Source: WM-3-3 sp041660045
GTDB taxonomy: Bacteria > Pseudomonadota > Gammaproteobacteria > Methylococcales > Methylomonadaceae
DNA length: 64,000 nt
Direction of reading: 5' to 3'
Assembly (NCBI GenBank): GCA_041660045.1
Contig: JBAZXA010000001.1
Coordinates: 310,001 to 374,000 of the forward strand
The notes under the pieces were generated by a model that was not told where the DNA came from, ran no database searches, and was given only the letters and a program-made list of their open reading frames with translations. Both the position numbers and the translations under genes were made by a program. Positions 1 to 9,314 of the stretch are shown here, piece by piece; position 1 is the stretch's first letter, and the number at the start of each line of letters is the position of its first letter.

Positions 1-704
1 AACATGCCTGTTTGTGTATGGCAACGTTCACAAAAATCCCCTAGGGTACCTTTGGTTAATTTAACGAGTGTCGCTTGGTAAGCTAGAAAGGTTGGGCTAA
101 TTTGAGCAAAGGCATGGCGGGATACCGACCATTCACGATAAATTTGTTGGTGACAAACACCACATTCTTGTGCTGAAGGGAATAACGATTTTTTGAATAA
201 GTCATCATGAGCTTTATCACTGTTAAGCGCTTTGCTAGCACTGATAGCTGAAGGAGTCGCTGCAGCTTGTTTGCCTAGGCCAAAGTCAGCTCGGATATAG
301 TTGACCAAATGCCAAACATCTTCTTTTTCCAAAGCGTTTTTAAAACCGGGCATAGGCAATCTACCGGTCCTAATTTTTGTATAAATAGCGCCATCTGGTT
401 GGTTAATCACCTCATTACTGGTGAGGTCGGCTACTTTAATATCCATAAATGGGGCAATAGCGCCATCACCTTTACCCGCTTCACCATGGCACTGGGAACA
501 TTCCCGTTGATAAATTTCTTTGCCCGTAGACCTTGATTCGTCATCAGCGGCAATGGGATTTTCAGTGCTTGCAAGACGGGGTGACACACGCCATTTATCA
601 GGCACTTTAGGTTCTGCAGACACGTATCCTGAAACGAGGAATAAGGTAAGCAAAATTATTAAGACGTCAATTATGGCGCGCGAAATTAATGGCTTAATAA
701 GCAT
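1..704 (-). CDS. multiheme c-type cytochrome, C-terminus cut by the window edge
   Basis: The gene reads leftward off the window edge, so only about 234 N-terminal residues are visible. An N-terminal hydrophobic stretch (residues 11-30) ending near VSA looks like a signal peptide. Three haem c attachment motifs are present: CSQCH (69-73), CGVCH (181-185) and CERCH (225-229). The first haem domain also has a likely axial Met in LPMPGF (about residue 118), as in class I mono-haem cytochromes. The second part resembles the start of a cytochrome c554-type multihaem domain. The ATG at 704 is preferred because AGGA lies 9 nt upstream; an in-frame ATG at 713 abuts AGGA too closely. It should be exported and act in periplasmic electron transfer. 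The partner is unknown. Confidence 0.85.
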   Translation of the reverse strand, partial: MLIKPLISRAIIDVLIILLTLFLVSGYVSAEPKVPDKWRVSPRLASTENPIAADDESRSTGKEIYQRECSQCHGEAGKGDGAIAPFMDIKVADLTSNEVINQPDGAIYTKIRTGRLPMPGFKNALEKEDVWHLVNYIRADFGLGKQAAATPSAISASKALNSDKAHDDLFKKSLFPSAQECGVCHQQIYREWSVSRHAFAQISPTFLAYQATLVKLTKGTLGDFCERCHTQTGM

Positions 705-1108
705 TTGAATCATTCCTAAATTAACTCAGTAGTTTATTTTTTAAAGCTTTAGACTAAAAACTTAATATATCTTTACAATTTGTGCTAACTTGAAACAAAA
801 ACAAATCTATCACATTGTTAACAATTGCTTATGATTCGTCAAGTAGAAGCTTAAATACAAAATAAGTTATTTAATATAAGGCAAATAAAAATAATTATCG
901 GTCAATTAGTTAACAGAATTAAGAAACTATTTGTTTTATGATTTAGCGTTAACAACAGAACTAAAAAGTTAAGTGCTTTGAAGAAATAGCTTAAAGCCGA
1001 TTTAGGAAAAGGTTAAAGCATCGACAATCCATTTTTAACACTTCTAGATAGCCAAATGATTTAAAGTCAGATTAAGTGACTTTCCTTTTCCATAGTTTGG
1101 GCAACTTT
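705..1108. other. AT-rich intergenic region, no gene seen
   Basis: About 400 bases between the leftward cytochrome gene and the 3' end of the UPF0182 gene. It is strongly AT-rich with stops in all frames. It must hold the cytochrome gene's promoter, but I see no convincing -35/-10 pair or inverted repeat. Confidence 0.6.
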
Positions 1109-3751
1109 TTACGGCTGAGGTGGTTGTTCTGGACTGGTTTTACTTTCAAATGTAGATTCATTTTGTAAAAACAGGTTTTGTAAATGTGTAAATGCTTCTC
1201 GGATGCTGGTATCCATTACAACTCGATTGCCAATAGAAACAATGACACGCGTCAATTCTGGAATCCGGGTGGTTGTAGAGACCAGATAGATGGGCTGTAC
1301 ATAGAGCATTGAGCTAATCATGGGCAGTACAATCATGCGGCCCCGCAACACTCTTGAGCCACCTTGATCCCAGAGGGAAAATTGTTCTGAAATTTTAGGG
1401 TCTTGGTCAATTAAGGCATCTACTTGGGCAGGCCCGTTGACTTGTACGTCTTTTTTAAATTTAAAGATAGTTATGTTAGGTTGATATTTAGTGGCGCAGG
1501 TTTGGTCATCTACCACGCCTGCAAGCCCTAACATGCTAAGATTGTCACGGCTGATAGGGGTCATAGGATTGATTAATACAAATTCTTCGCGATCCTGACA
1601 ATGACCAAAATCTATGGTCATGTAATAAGGTTTGACTTCTTTTTTACTTTCGGAGGCAAATTCCCAAGTTTCAGCTTGTTCATAAAAGAGTTCGGGCGTG
1701 TCTTGATGATATTTTGCATACACTTTCATCTGCAAATAATACATATCCCTGGGGTAACGCAGATGGTTTTGTAAAGGCTCCGGCATTTGTTCAAGATTTT
1801 CAAAAACATTTGGGTAAGCTAGCGCATAAGCCTGTATTAATGGGTCTGAAGGATCAGATATATAAAAATGGGTAGTGCCGTTATAGGCATCAACAACTAT
1901 CTTTACGGAATTACGGATGTAATTAAATTTTTGTATGCCATCTTGAAAACGCTCTGCGGAATATTGGGAGACCGGATATTCGTTGGATAAGGTATAAGCA
2001 TCTTGTATCCAATAAAAACGGTCGTTGGTTAGCACCAAATAAGGGTCTTTATCCAAATGCAGAAATGGCGTAAGGATGTTGATACGATCAACAATATTGC
2101 GGCGTATTAAAATTTTGCTGTCATTAGTGATGTTACTGGAAAAAAATATTTTTTCTTCGTGGAAATAAAAGGCAAAAAGCGCTTTTCGTAATAATGATGA
2201 GAGTGGAATACCACCTTCACCCTCGTAAAGGGTACCGTTACTAGGGTCGGATGCGGCTATGCCCACCACCTTTAATTTGTTTGGTGTTATCGCATAGCCA
2301 AAGTTTTCCAAACCATAATAAATATCAGGGTGGTTAACGGTAAGCCCAATATCTGAATGTAAGTTTAAGTCACGTAAATACCAAATAATAGGCTTTCCGG
2401 CATCTTGTGCGGCTGGGGTCATGACGGCGCCATAGCCATGGGTAAAGCGCAGGTATTTATTTTCCCAGTTTTGGGCTTCGGCAGGTAACTTGTCGATATT
2501 TATTTCCCGTGCGGCAAGGTTAACTTGTTGCAGATGACCGTTGATAAAATAGCGGTCTTCATCGACATTAGGGAAGGTATAGTAGGGTCGTATGCCTTGT
2601 AATTGGTGGTAACCATCATTTAAAAACTCCCTATCCCAAACAGGTATGTTTTCAAAATGTTTTTGGTTACCCCATTGTTGGATATCGGTGACTGGGTTTA
2701 GCGTAATGGGGTAGTCAACGATATGAATTTTTTTTAAGTCATAGGCATTTAATGTCGCGTCTATGTTGTATTCCATAAACTTGCTCTCAGTTTTAACGGG
2801 ATTCGGTTCCACATAAAACTTATTTAACATTTCAGGGATTAACCTTAATTCCCGAAGACCTATAGAAGCCAAAAAGAATACAAAAGAAATTTGTGCCAAT
2901 TTTGCGCTGGTTTTGCCATGATTAAAAATATAGGCTATACCAAAGATGGACATACTTAAAAAACTGGCAATACCTAACCAAATCAGTGGTAATTGATAAC
3001 GTAAATCAATAAAGCCGGGGCCAAAAAATACCGGTTCATGGGTATCGATATGCAATAAGGAAAAGCGGTCTAGTAAAAACCCCCAAATGACAAAAAATAG
3101 GATAAAACCGATCAACACGGTTAAATGCACTTTGGCACCACGAGAATATTCTTGCCGCTGGTTAGGCAAAAATGTATGTTCCGCCCAATATAAAAAACTA
3201 ACCAATAAAAAAAGCAAACCTGCGGTTGTGAGCAATTCTTTTTGTATCAACTTATAAATTGGTAGGGTCAGCATGTAAAAGCTGACATCGTTACCATAAA
3301 CAGGATCAACTACGCCTGAAGATCGGCCAAAAAAATATAAAATAGCGGTTTCCCACTGTTGATAAAAAGGGATGGCTATGACAACGGCTAAAATTAATGC
3401 AATAGGCGTAAAAAATTTTATCGAACCATTTTTAAAGCTTTCGGAGATACGTTGAATACGCCTACGTTTAGCAGAATCGAGTGTGAGTTCTTCAGCCGTA
3501 TTAATGCCAAGATAGCGGGAGGCAATCCAAAAATGCAAAAAAAAGATTAGGAAAAAACTTATGGTGACACCGCCGGAAAAGAAGAACCGATATAGCAAGC
3601 GTAACCAGAAGTAATTATCAAAACTCAGTGATCGAAACCACCACAAGTCGACAAATAGATCAATAAAGATGAAATTAAGAGCAATATAGCCGACAATAAG
3701 CGCTAAAACAGTGGTGCCGATTAGAGCGGGCAACAGTTTCCAGTTCCGCAT
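1109..3751 (-). CDS. UPF0182 family (COG1615) membrane protein
   Basis: Large membrane protein of 880 residues. The N-terminal third has about seven hydrophobic helices, beginning WKLLPALIGTTVLALIVGY. It is followed by a long soluble, presumably extracytoplasmic domain rich in aromatic residues. The WWFRSL segment after the first helix and the PYY/ANPRD-like architecture fit UPF0182, a family without assigned function. The ATG at 3751 has GAGGA 4-8 nt upstream and gives a proper N-terminal membrane segment; an ATG 45 nt further upstream would add a non-family extension. It stands alone, with no co-directional gene within 300 bases. Family assignment is firm, function unknown. Confidence 0.88.
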   Translation of the reverse strand: MRNWKLLPALIGTTVLALIVGYIALNFIFIDLFVDLWWFRSLSFDNYFWLRLLYRFFFSGGVTISFFLIFFLHFWIASRYLGINTAEELTLDSAKRRRIQRISESFKNGSIKFFTPIALILAVVIAIPFYQQWETAILYFFGRSSGVVDPVYGNDVSFYMLTLPIYKLIQKELLTTAGLLFLLVSFLYWAEHTFLPNQRQEYSRGAKVHLTVLIGFILFFVIWGFLLDRFSLLHIDTHEPVFFGPGFIDLRYQLPLIWLGIASFLSMSIFGIAYIFNHGKTSAKLAQISFVFFLASIGLRELRLIPEMLNKFYVEPNPVKTESKFMEYNIDATLNAYDLKKIHIVDYPITLNPVTDIQQWGNQKHFENIPVWDREFLNDGYHQLQGIRPYYTFPNVDEDRYFINGHLQQVNLAAREINIDKLPAEAQNWENKYLRFTHGYGAVMTPAAQDAGKPIIWYLRDLNLHSDIGLTVNHPDIYYGLENFGYAITPNKLKVVGIAASDPSNGTLYEGEGGIPLSSLLRKALFAFYFHEEKIFFSSNITNDSKILIRRNIVDRINILTPFLHLDKDPYLVLTNDRFYWIQDAYTLSNEYPVSQYSAERFQDGIQKFNYIRNSVKIVVDAYNGTTHFYISDPSDPLIQAYALAYPNVFENLEQMPEPLQNHLRYPRDMYYLQMKVYAKYHQDTPELFYEQAETWEFASESKKEVKPYYMTIDFGHCQDREEFVLINPMTPISRDNLSMLGLAGVVDDQTCATKYQPNITIFKFKKDVQVNGPAQVDALIDQDPKISEQFSLWDQGGSRVLRGRMIVLPMISSMLYVQPIYLVSTTTRIPELTRVIVSIGNRVVMDTSIREAFTHLQNLFLQNESTFESKTSPEQPPQP

Positions 3752-3953
3752 GGTGTCCTCATCTAAAGTAAAGATTAATAGGCCAAAAGATGGCAATAGT
3801 ACACTAAAGCCTTATCGTCCTGTAATTAAGTTAACGTTAGCGCTGATAGTGTAAAGCTTTGTCGCTTAGCGTTATAGTTTACACGAGACATATCAGGTGA
3901 TGCAGCTTACCTCCCGCAATAAATCCATGTTTACTTATTATTTAATTTAAAAG

Positions 3954-4796
3954 ATGCCTTATTTGACCTCATTTTTCTTGATTACATTAGCTTTATTGAG
4001 CTATCCATTACAGGCCACGGCAGATTCTAATCCTTGGGCACACGTACAACAGCCAAGCCCAGTAAAGGCCGAGAGCATCGGTACTTATACCGCTGGGTGT
4101 ATTAGTGGTGCGGCCACACTGCCAATTAATGGCAATGGTTATCAAGTGATGCGCTTATCGCGCAAACGTAACTTTGGGCATCCTAATTTAGTTTTTTTTA
4201 TTGAAAAATTGGGCCAAGTTGCGGTTAACGAAGATTGGGGCGGGTTTTTAGTGGGAGACCTGGGCCAGCCACGGGGCGGCCCAACATTAAGTGGCCATCG
4301 CAGCCATCAGACGGGTCTGGATGTGGATATTTGGTATTTGTTATCGCCGGTAACGACACACCGGCAATTGAGTGCGGACGAACGTGAAAGCTGGGCTGCA
4401 CCATCGGTATTACGTCCACTTTCAGATAATCTTGACCCCAAGCAATGGTCACCTAAGCAAGAAAGGATGTTAGAAATGGCGGCAAGCATGCCAGAAGTTG
4501 ATCGAATTTTTGTTCATGCAGCTGTCAAACGTCAGCTATGCCAACATTTTGCCAAGCGCTCATGGCTACGAAAAATTCGGCCTTGGTACAAGCATGATGA
4601 TCATTTCCATGTCCGTTTGAAATGCCCAGAAGAAAGCCGCGATTGCCAACATCAAGAAGTTATTCCTGAAGGCGATGGCTGTGATGCATCTTTAGACTGG
4701 TGGTTTTCAGAAGAGGCCAAAACCCCTAGTAAACCTAGCAAACCTTCTATCCCACCAGCATTGCCCTCACGATGTGATCTGGTTTTAAGGCAATAA
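3954..4796 (+). CDS. mepA: penicillin-insensitive murein endopeptidase MepA
   Basis: Periplasmic LAS-type zinc peptidase that cleaves DD-crosslinks between peptidoglycan stem peptides. A signal peptide spans residues 1-22 (cleavage near LQATA). The catalytic region shows GGPTLSGHRSHQTGLDVDIW (His115/His118 to Asp125) and a C-terminal HDDHFHVR (214-221) supplying the remaining zinc and catalytic residues. Its length of 280 residues is normal for MepA. The C-terminal tail is rich in Pro/Lys/Ser (PSKPSKPSIPP). The gene is monocistronic and divergent from the UPF0182 gene. Confidence 0.93.
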   Translation: MPYLTSFFLITLALLSYPLQATADSNPWAHVQQPSPVKAESIGTYTAGCISGAATLPINGNGYQVMRLSRKRNFGHPNLVFFIEKLGQVAVNEDWGGFLVGDLGQPRGGPTLSGHRSHQTGLDVDIWYLLSPVTTHRQLSADERESWAAPSVLRPLSDNLDPKQWSPKQERMLEMAASMPEVDRIFVHAAVKRQLCQHFAKRSWLRKIRPWYKHDDHFHVRLKCPEESRDCQHQEVIPEGDGCDASLDWWFSEEAKTPSKPSKPSIPPALPSRCDLVLRQ

Positions 4797-5002
4797 CTAG
4801 ATAAAAATGCGTAACGGCAAGTCTTAACAAGATTAGGAATTATTCCCTATCATTAGGGCTTATATTTACTGAAAATACTATCTTCAGGCTAGATGCCAAT
4901 TATATAGGTCGTTTTTATAATGTTGTTAGGTTATCGGTTAGCCTTCAGCAAAGAGTTAAGTGGCCAAAAAACTATAAATATAATAAAACTTGGAGATAGT
5001 TT

Positions 5003-7501
5003 ATGCGCTCTAACTGTGTTTCTTTAAATACAGAAGTGACAAAGTTTTGTCTTATACAGCCTATGATTTTTACCTTGTTAACTGCATCAGTTACAAGTCA
5101 AGCAGAGGAAATATCTGACGTTGAGCTAAATGCAGTCGAAGTCATATCTGTAACTCCCGTACACGGTGTTGGTTTACCTAAAGATAAAATACCAGCGAAT
5201 GTACAAACGGCCACCAGCGAGGATATAGACCGCGCAGAAGTGTTGGATGTGACCAGTTTTTTTAACCGCAATTTTGGCAGTGTAAACTTAAATTCTGCAC
5301 AAAATAATCCCTTGCAACCGGATTTTAATTTTAGAGGCTTTACGGCTTCGCCATTATTAGGCCTAGCACAAGGTTTAAGTGTTTTTGTTAATGGTGTACG
5401 CAATAATGACCCATTTGGTGATACGGTCAATTGGGATTTAATTCCAGAGTCGATTATCCAAAGCATTAATGTATTAGGCGGCGCCAATCCCTTATTTGGT
5501 TTAAATACCTTAGGAGGTGCAGTCTCTGTGCAGACAAAAAACGGCTTTAATGCAGCAGGGCATGAGCTAGAAGTGTATGGTGGGGCTTATGGGCGAAATG
5601 TAGTCTCGTTAGAGACAGGGGGCAATAATGGCAGTTTGGGTTATTTTGTCAACATCCGCCATTTTGGCGAAGACGGGTTTAGGGCATTGTCTCCGTCTGA
5701 TGCCACCAATGTTTATGGGGCTTTAAGTTGGCGTAGTGATAATTCAAGCGTTGATTTTACCGCTTTGTATGGTGATACCAAATTAGTCGGCAATGGCACC
5801 ATACCCGTGGAATTACTAAGCCAAAACCGCGATGCTATTTTTACTTCGCCTGATATCACTGAAAACAACTCGAAATCGTTTACGCTGGAAGGTACGCATT
5901 GGCTTACTGATAACACACAGTTATCGGGTAATGCATTTTATCGTAATACGGCTACGCAAAGTTTTAATGGCGACACCTCATCCTATGTAGATTGTTCCGG
6001 TGCAGGTGCCCTATACGATGCAGGTTCGGGAAATCCAGCGTTTCCGTTATTCGCCAATAACAATGCCTTTTTTGCTTTTTTGGCTAGCCAAGGGATAGCC
6101 CGTGAAGCCGATGCACCTAGTGAATGTCCTAATGATATTTCATCATTGGCCAATTCAGATCAATTGGCAAACTTCATCGTAAAAGATCAAAATGGCAACC
6201 CAGTGGGCTATAACGATGAAAATAACCCACTCAATGCCACCAACAACATCAGCAAACGTATACAAGAGAGTTTTGGTAGTACTGGGCAAATTACTTTTCA
6301 GCAAAAACTGTTTGGCTTAGAAAACCAATTTATTGCGGGCTTTGGCTATAACCGTGGTTTAGTAAATTTCAATTCACAAGTTGAAGCTGCGACATTATTG
6401 GCTAACCGTACGACGACGCGCACAGGAATTTTTATACCTGAAGATGCTAACGGTTTAAAAGGTTCAACCACGACATGGTCTGGCTTTTTTAATAATGCTT
6501 TAGATTTAACCGATGCCATTACGTTGACAATTGGTGGGCGCTTCAATACCACTAATGTCACCTTGGGTGATTCTTTGGGTAACGCACCTGAATTAAATGG
6601 GCAGCACAATTTTAGCCGTTTTAATCCTTCCACCGGTTTAACCTGGAAAATTAATGAAAAGCTTGGTTTATATGGTGGCTATAGTGAATCCGCGCGAGCC
6701 CCAACCATAGTTGAACTAGCCTGCGCTGATCCAAATGCCAGCTGCCGTTTACCCAATGCTTTTTTAGCTGACCCTGAGTTAAAACAAGTAGTCGCACAAA
6801 GTTTTGAGGCTGGTGGCCGTGGTAAATTTGGCCAGGCTTTATCATGGAATTTAGGGTTTTTCCATACCATCAACCAAAATGACATTATATTTCAATCAAC
6901 CGGCGGGGCCACATCAAACGTAGGCTTTTTTTCTAATGTTGGTAACACCCGTCGCTTAGGTGTGGAAGCGGGCCTTGAAGGTATTTTTTTGGAAAATTGG
7001 AAATGGTTTTTTCGCTATAGTTTTGTCGATGCCACTTTTCAGAACAATTTTTTTGTCAGCAGCCCTAACCATCCAAACCGTATTGAAACAATAGGCGCTA
7101 ATAATGAATTTAGCGCAGTGATTCCGGTTACAAAAGGTAACCGAATCCCGGGTATCCCGCAGCACACCTTTAAGCTGGGTTTAGAAGTCCCCGTAACGCA
7201 AAAACTCAGCTTAGGTGGTGATGGTAATTTTAGTTCAGGTCAGTTCTTGCGCGGTGACGAGGGCAACTTTTTATCTGAAACCAGTCCTTATTTTGTAATG
7301 AACGTACATGCAAATTATAAAGTTACCGACCACCTAACTGCTTTTGTCACTATTGAAAATTTGTTTGATACGCAATATGAGACTTTTGGCATTTTAGGCC
7401 AAGCAAATGATATATCTGCGTTCCAGAATTTCTCGGATCCACGTTTCCTAAGTCCTGCGCCGCCATTTGGTGGTTGGGTTGGTTTTCGTTATCGCTTATA
7501 G
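5003..7501 (+). CDS. TonB-dependent outer-membrane receptor
   Basis: An 832-residue TonB-dependent receptor. A hydrophobic leader ends near residue 33, and a plug domain follows (about 55-175) with the conserved FRGF and GGANPLFGLNTLGGAVSV segments. The rest is a 22-stranded barrel ending in an aromatic residue plus basic tail (GGWVGFRYRL). The TonB box is probably the hydrophobic-acidic stretch around LNAVEVISVT. It resembles the siderophore-receptor branch, but the ligand cannot be read from the sequence. AGAT lies just upstream of the ATG (GGAGATAGTTT). The gene is solitary and converges on the GGDEF-EAL gene. No clear Fur box was seen upstream. Confidence 0.9.
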   Translation: MRSNCVSLNTEVTKFCLIQPMIFTLLTASVTSQAEEISDVELNAVEVISVTPVHGVGLPKDKIPANVQTATSEDIDRAEVLDVTSFFNRNFGSVNLNSAQNNPLQPDFNFRGFTASPLLGLAQGLSVFVNGVRNNDPFGDTVNWDLIPESIIQSINVLGGANPLFGLNTLGGAVSVQTKNGFNAAGHELEVYGGAYGRNVVSLETGGNNGSLGYFVNIRHFGEDGFRALSPSDATNVYGALSWRSDNSSVDFTALYGDTKLVGNGTIPVELLSQNRDAIFTSPDITENNSKSFTLEGTHWLTDNTQLSGNAFYRNTATQSFNGDTSSYVDCSGAGALYDAGSGNPAFPLFANNNAFFAFLASQGIAREADAPSECPNDISSLANSDQLANFIVKDQNGNPVGYNDENNPLNATNNISKRIQESFGSTGQITFQQKLFGLENQFIAGFGYNRGLVNFNSQVEAATLLANRTTTRTGIFIPEDANGLKGSTTTWSGFFNNALDLTDAITLTIGGRFNTTNVTLGDSLGNAPELNGQHNFSRFNPSTGLTWKINEKLGLYGGYSESARAPTIVELACADPNASCRLPNAFLADPELKQVVAQSFEAGGRGKFGQALSWNLGFFHTINQNDIIFQSTGGATSNVGFFSNVGNTRRLGVEAGLEGIFLENWKWFFRYSFVDATFQNNFFVSSPNHPNRIETIGANNEFSAVIPVTKGNRIPGIPQHTFKLGLEVPVTQKLSLGGDGNFSSGQFLRGDEGNFLSETSPYFVMNVHANYKVTDHLTAFVTIENLFDTQYETFGILGQANDISAFQNFSDPRFLSPAPPFGGWVGFRYRL

Positions 7502-7520
7502 GCATAACATTACGATGAAG

Positions 7521-9275
7521 CTATTTGTTATTGCACTGATTATTAAAAAAGTCTTCCATGAGATGAGCAGGTAGCGGTTTGCTTAAAAAATAGCCTTGAA
7601 CCTCATTACAGCGTTTATGTTTTAAGAAAGCCAGTTGGCAGTCAGTCTCAACGCCTTCAGCTGTAACCTTCATTGCCATGCTTTCAGCCATGGCGATGAC
7701 TGCGGTTGCTATAGCGCCATTATCAGCATCGTGTTCTAAATTACGGATAAACACTTGGTCAATTTTTAAGCGGTCTATAGGGAAATGTTTTAATCGGCTT
7801 AAGCTTGAATAACCCGTACCAAAATCATCAATAGCCAGCTGCACACCAATTTTCTTAAGTGACTGTAAAACCGTTAAAACTATATGCTCCTCATTAATCA
7901 ATGTGCTTTCAGTTAATTCTAATTCTAAAATATGTGCGGGCAAACCTGTTTCAGCGAGGACTTTTGCCACAAACTGGGAAAAGTTGTGGTGCAAAAATTG
8001 ATTTGCTGAAACATTAACGGCAATGCGGTTAATTTGTATACCTTTATTCAACCATTTTTTGGCTTGGCTACAGGCCTCCTTTAAGACCCATTCCCCGATG
8101 CTGACGATAAGACCAGTATCTTCCGCTAACGGAATAAATTCAGTAGGTGCAATTGCGCCTAACTCGTGGTTGTTCCAGCGCAATAAAGCTTCTAAACCGT
8201 TAAATTTACTTTCATCAATATCAAATTGGGGTTGGTAAAACAATGCCAGTTCATTACGCTCAATTGCTTTACGCAGTTGATTTTCTAGCGTTAAACGCCG
8301 GAGTGCAATTTTTGTCATTTCCATAGAAAAATAACAATACATATTACCGCCACCCCGTTTTGCATAGTACATAGCTAAATCTGCATTTTTTAACAATTCT
8401 TCCGCACTTTCGCCATCATCAGGATAAATGGCGATACCAATGCTGGTGGTGGTGACTAATTCATGTTGGTCAAATGATAAAGCCTGGCCTAAGTTAATGC
8501 GGATACGCTCTGCTATAGCAGCCGCATCTTCATTGCGTTCGATCATGGATAACAGTACCGTAAATTCATCCCCTCCTAAGCGGGCTAAAATTTGGTCATT
8601 GTTAATATATTGCCTGGGTGAGAGTAGGTCACTATCTCTTATGCTGTTACGCAAGCGTTCGCCCGTAGCTTGCAAGACTAAATCACCAAAATGGTGGCCT
8701 AAGGTATCATTGATACGTTTAAAGCCATCCAAATCAAGAAATAAAACGCCAAGTTTTAAATTTTTTCGTTTCGCCAATGCAATCATCTGTTGCAGGTTTT
8801 CGCGAAAAAAATGTCGGTTAGGTAATTCTGTTAAAGCATCGAAATAGGCCATTCTATGTAAACGTTGTTCACTATCCATTAATTTCTGGGTAGTTTGGCT
8901 AGCTCTTAGCATATAACGGATACGGTGGCCTAATAAGGCGACATTTATGGGTTTGGTTATAAAATCAGTGGCACCAGCTTCATAGGCCCGATTAATGGAT
9001 TCAAAGTCTTCAAGGCCGGTCATCATTAATATAGGCAAGTGTTGACCTTCGCTAAGTTGTCTTAGCTGTTTACAAGTACTGTAACCATCCATACCGCCTG
9101 GCATCAACACATCTAGGATTACAGCATTCACCGAGTTTGTGCTAAATAAGGCTAGACCTTGTTCACCGCTACTAGCTTCATACACGCCTAATCCAACAGC
9201 TTGTAAAGCCTTGCTTGCAATTAAGCGGATTAGCGGGTCGTCATCTATAACGAGGACGTAGGAGTTGAGTTGCAT
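7521..9275 (-). CDS. response regulator with GGDEF and EAL domains (c-di-GMP turnover)
   Basis: Domain order: REC (about 5-120, phospho-acceptor Asp in VILDVLMPGG), GGDEF (about 140-310) and EAL (about 325-575). The cyclase motif LARLGGDEF is intact. The EAL half keeps EALLRW, ELTES, DDFGTGYSS, KID, EGVE and QGY, so both activities look possible. An RDSD that would be the inhibitory I-site lies further from GGDEF than usual because about 11 residues are inserted. It is last in a minus-strand operon 39 bases after the hybrid kinase gene, so its REC domain is the natural phosphate acceptor for that kinase. Confidence 0.93.
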   Translation of the reverse strand: MQLNSYVLVIDDDPLIRLIASKALQAVGLGVYEASSGEQGLALFSTNSVNAVILDVLMPGGMDGYSTCKQLRQLSEGQHLPILMMTGLEDFESINRAYEAGATDFITKPINVALLGHRIRYMLRASQTTQKLMDSEQRLHRMAYFDALTELPNRHFFRENLQQMIALAKRKNLKLGVLFLDLDGFKRINDTLGHHFGDLVLQATGERLRNSIRDSDLLSPRQYINNDQILARLGGDEFTVLLSMIERNEDAAAIAERIRINLGQALSFDQHELVTTTSIGIAIYPDDGESAEELLKNADLAMYYAKRGGGNMYCYFSMEMTKIALRRLTLENQLRKAIERNELALFYQPQFDIDESKFNGLEALLRWNNHELGAIAPTEFIPLAEDTGLIVSIGEWVLKEACSQAKKWLNKGIQINRIAVNVSANQFLHHNFSQFVAKVLAETGLPAHILELELTESTLINEEHIVLTVLQSLKKIGVQLAIDDFGTGYSSLSRLKHFPIDRLKIDQVFIRNLEHDADNGAIATAVIAMAESMAMKVTAEGVETDCQLAFLKHKRCNEVQGYFLSKPLPAHLMEDFFNNQCNNK

Positions 9276-9314
9276 TTTATAGTAATCCTATACTTAGCTT
9301 GGCTACAAATTGGT

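Noticed and set aside
8428..8847. Long antisense open frame opposite the GGDEF-EAL gene, and similar ones opposite other genes
   Set aside because: Low-complexity, unrecognisable translations lying wholly inside well-supported genes; treated as frame shadows.
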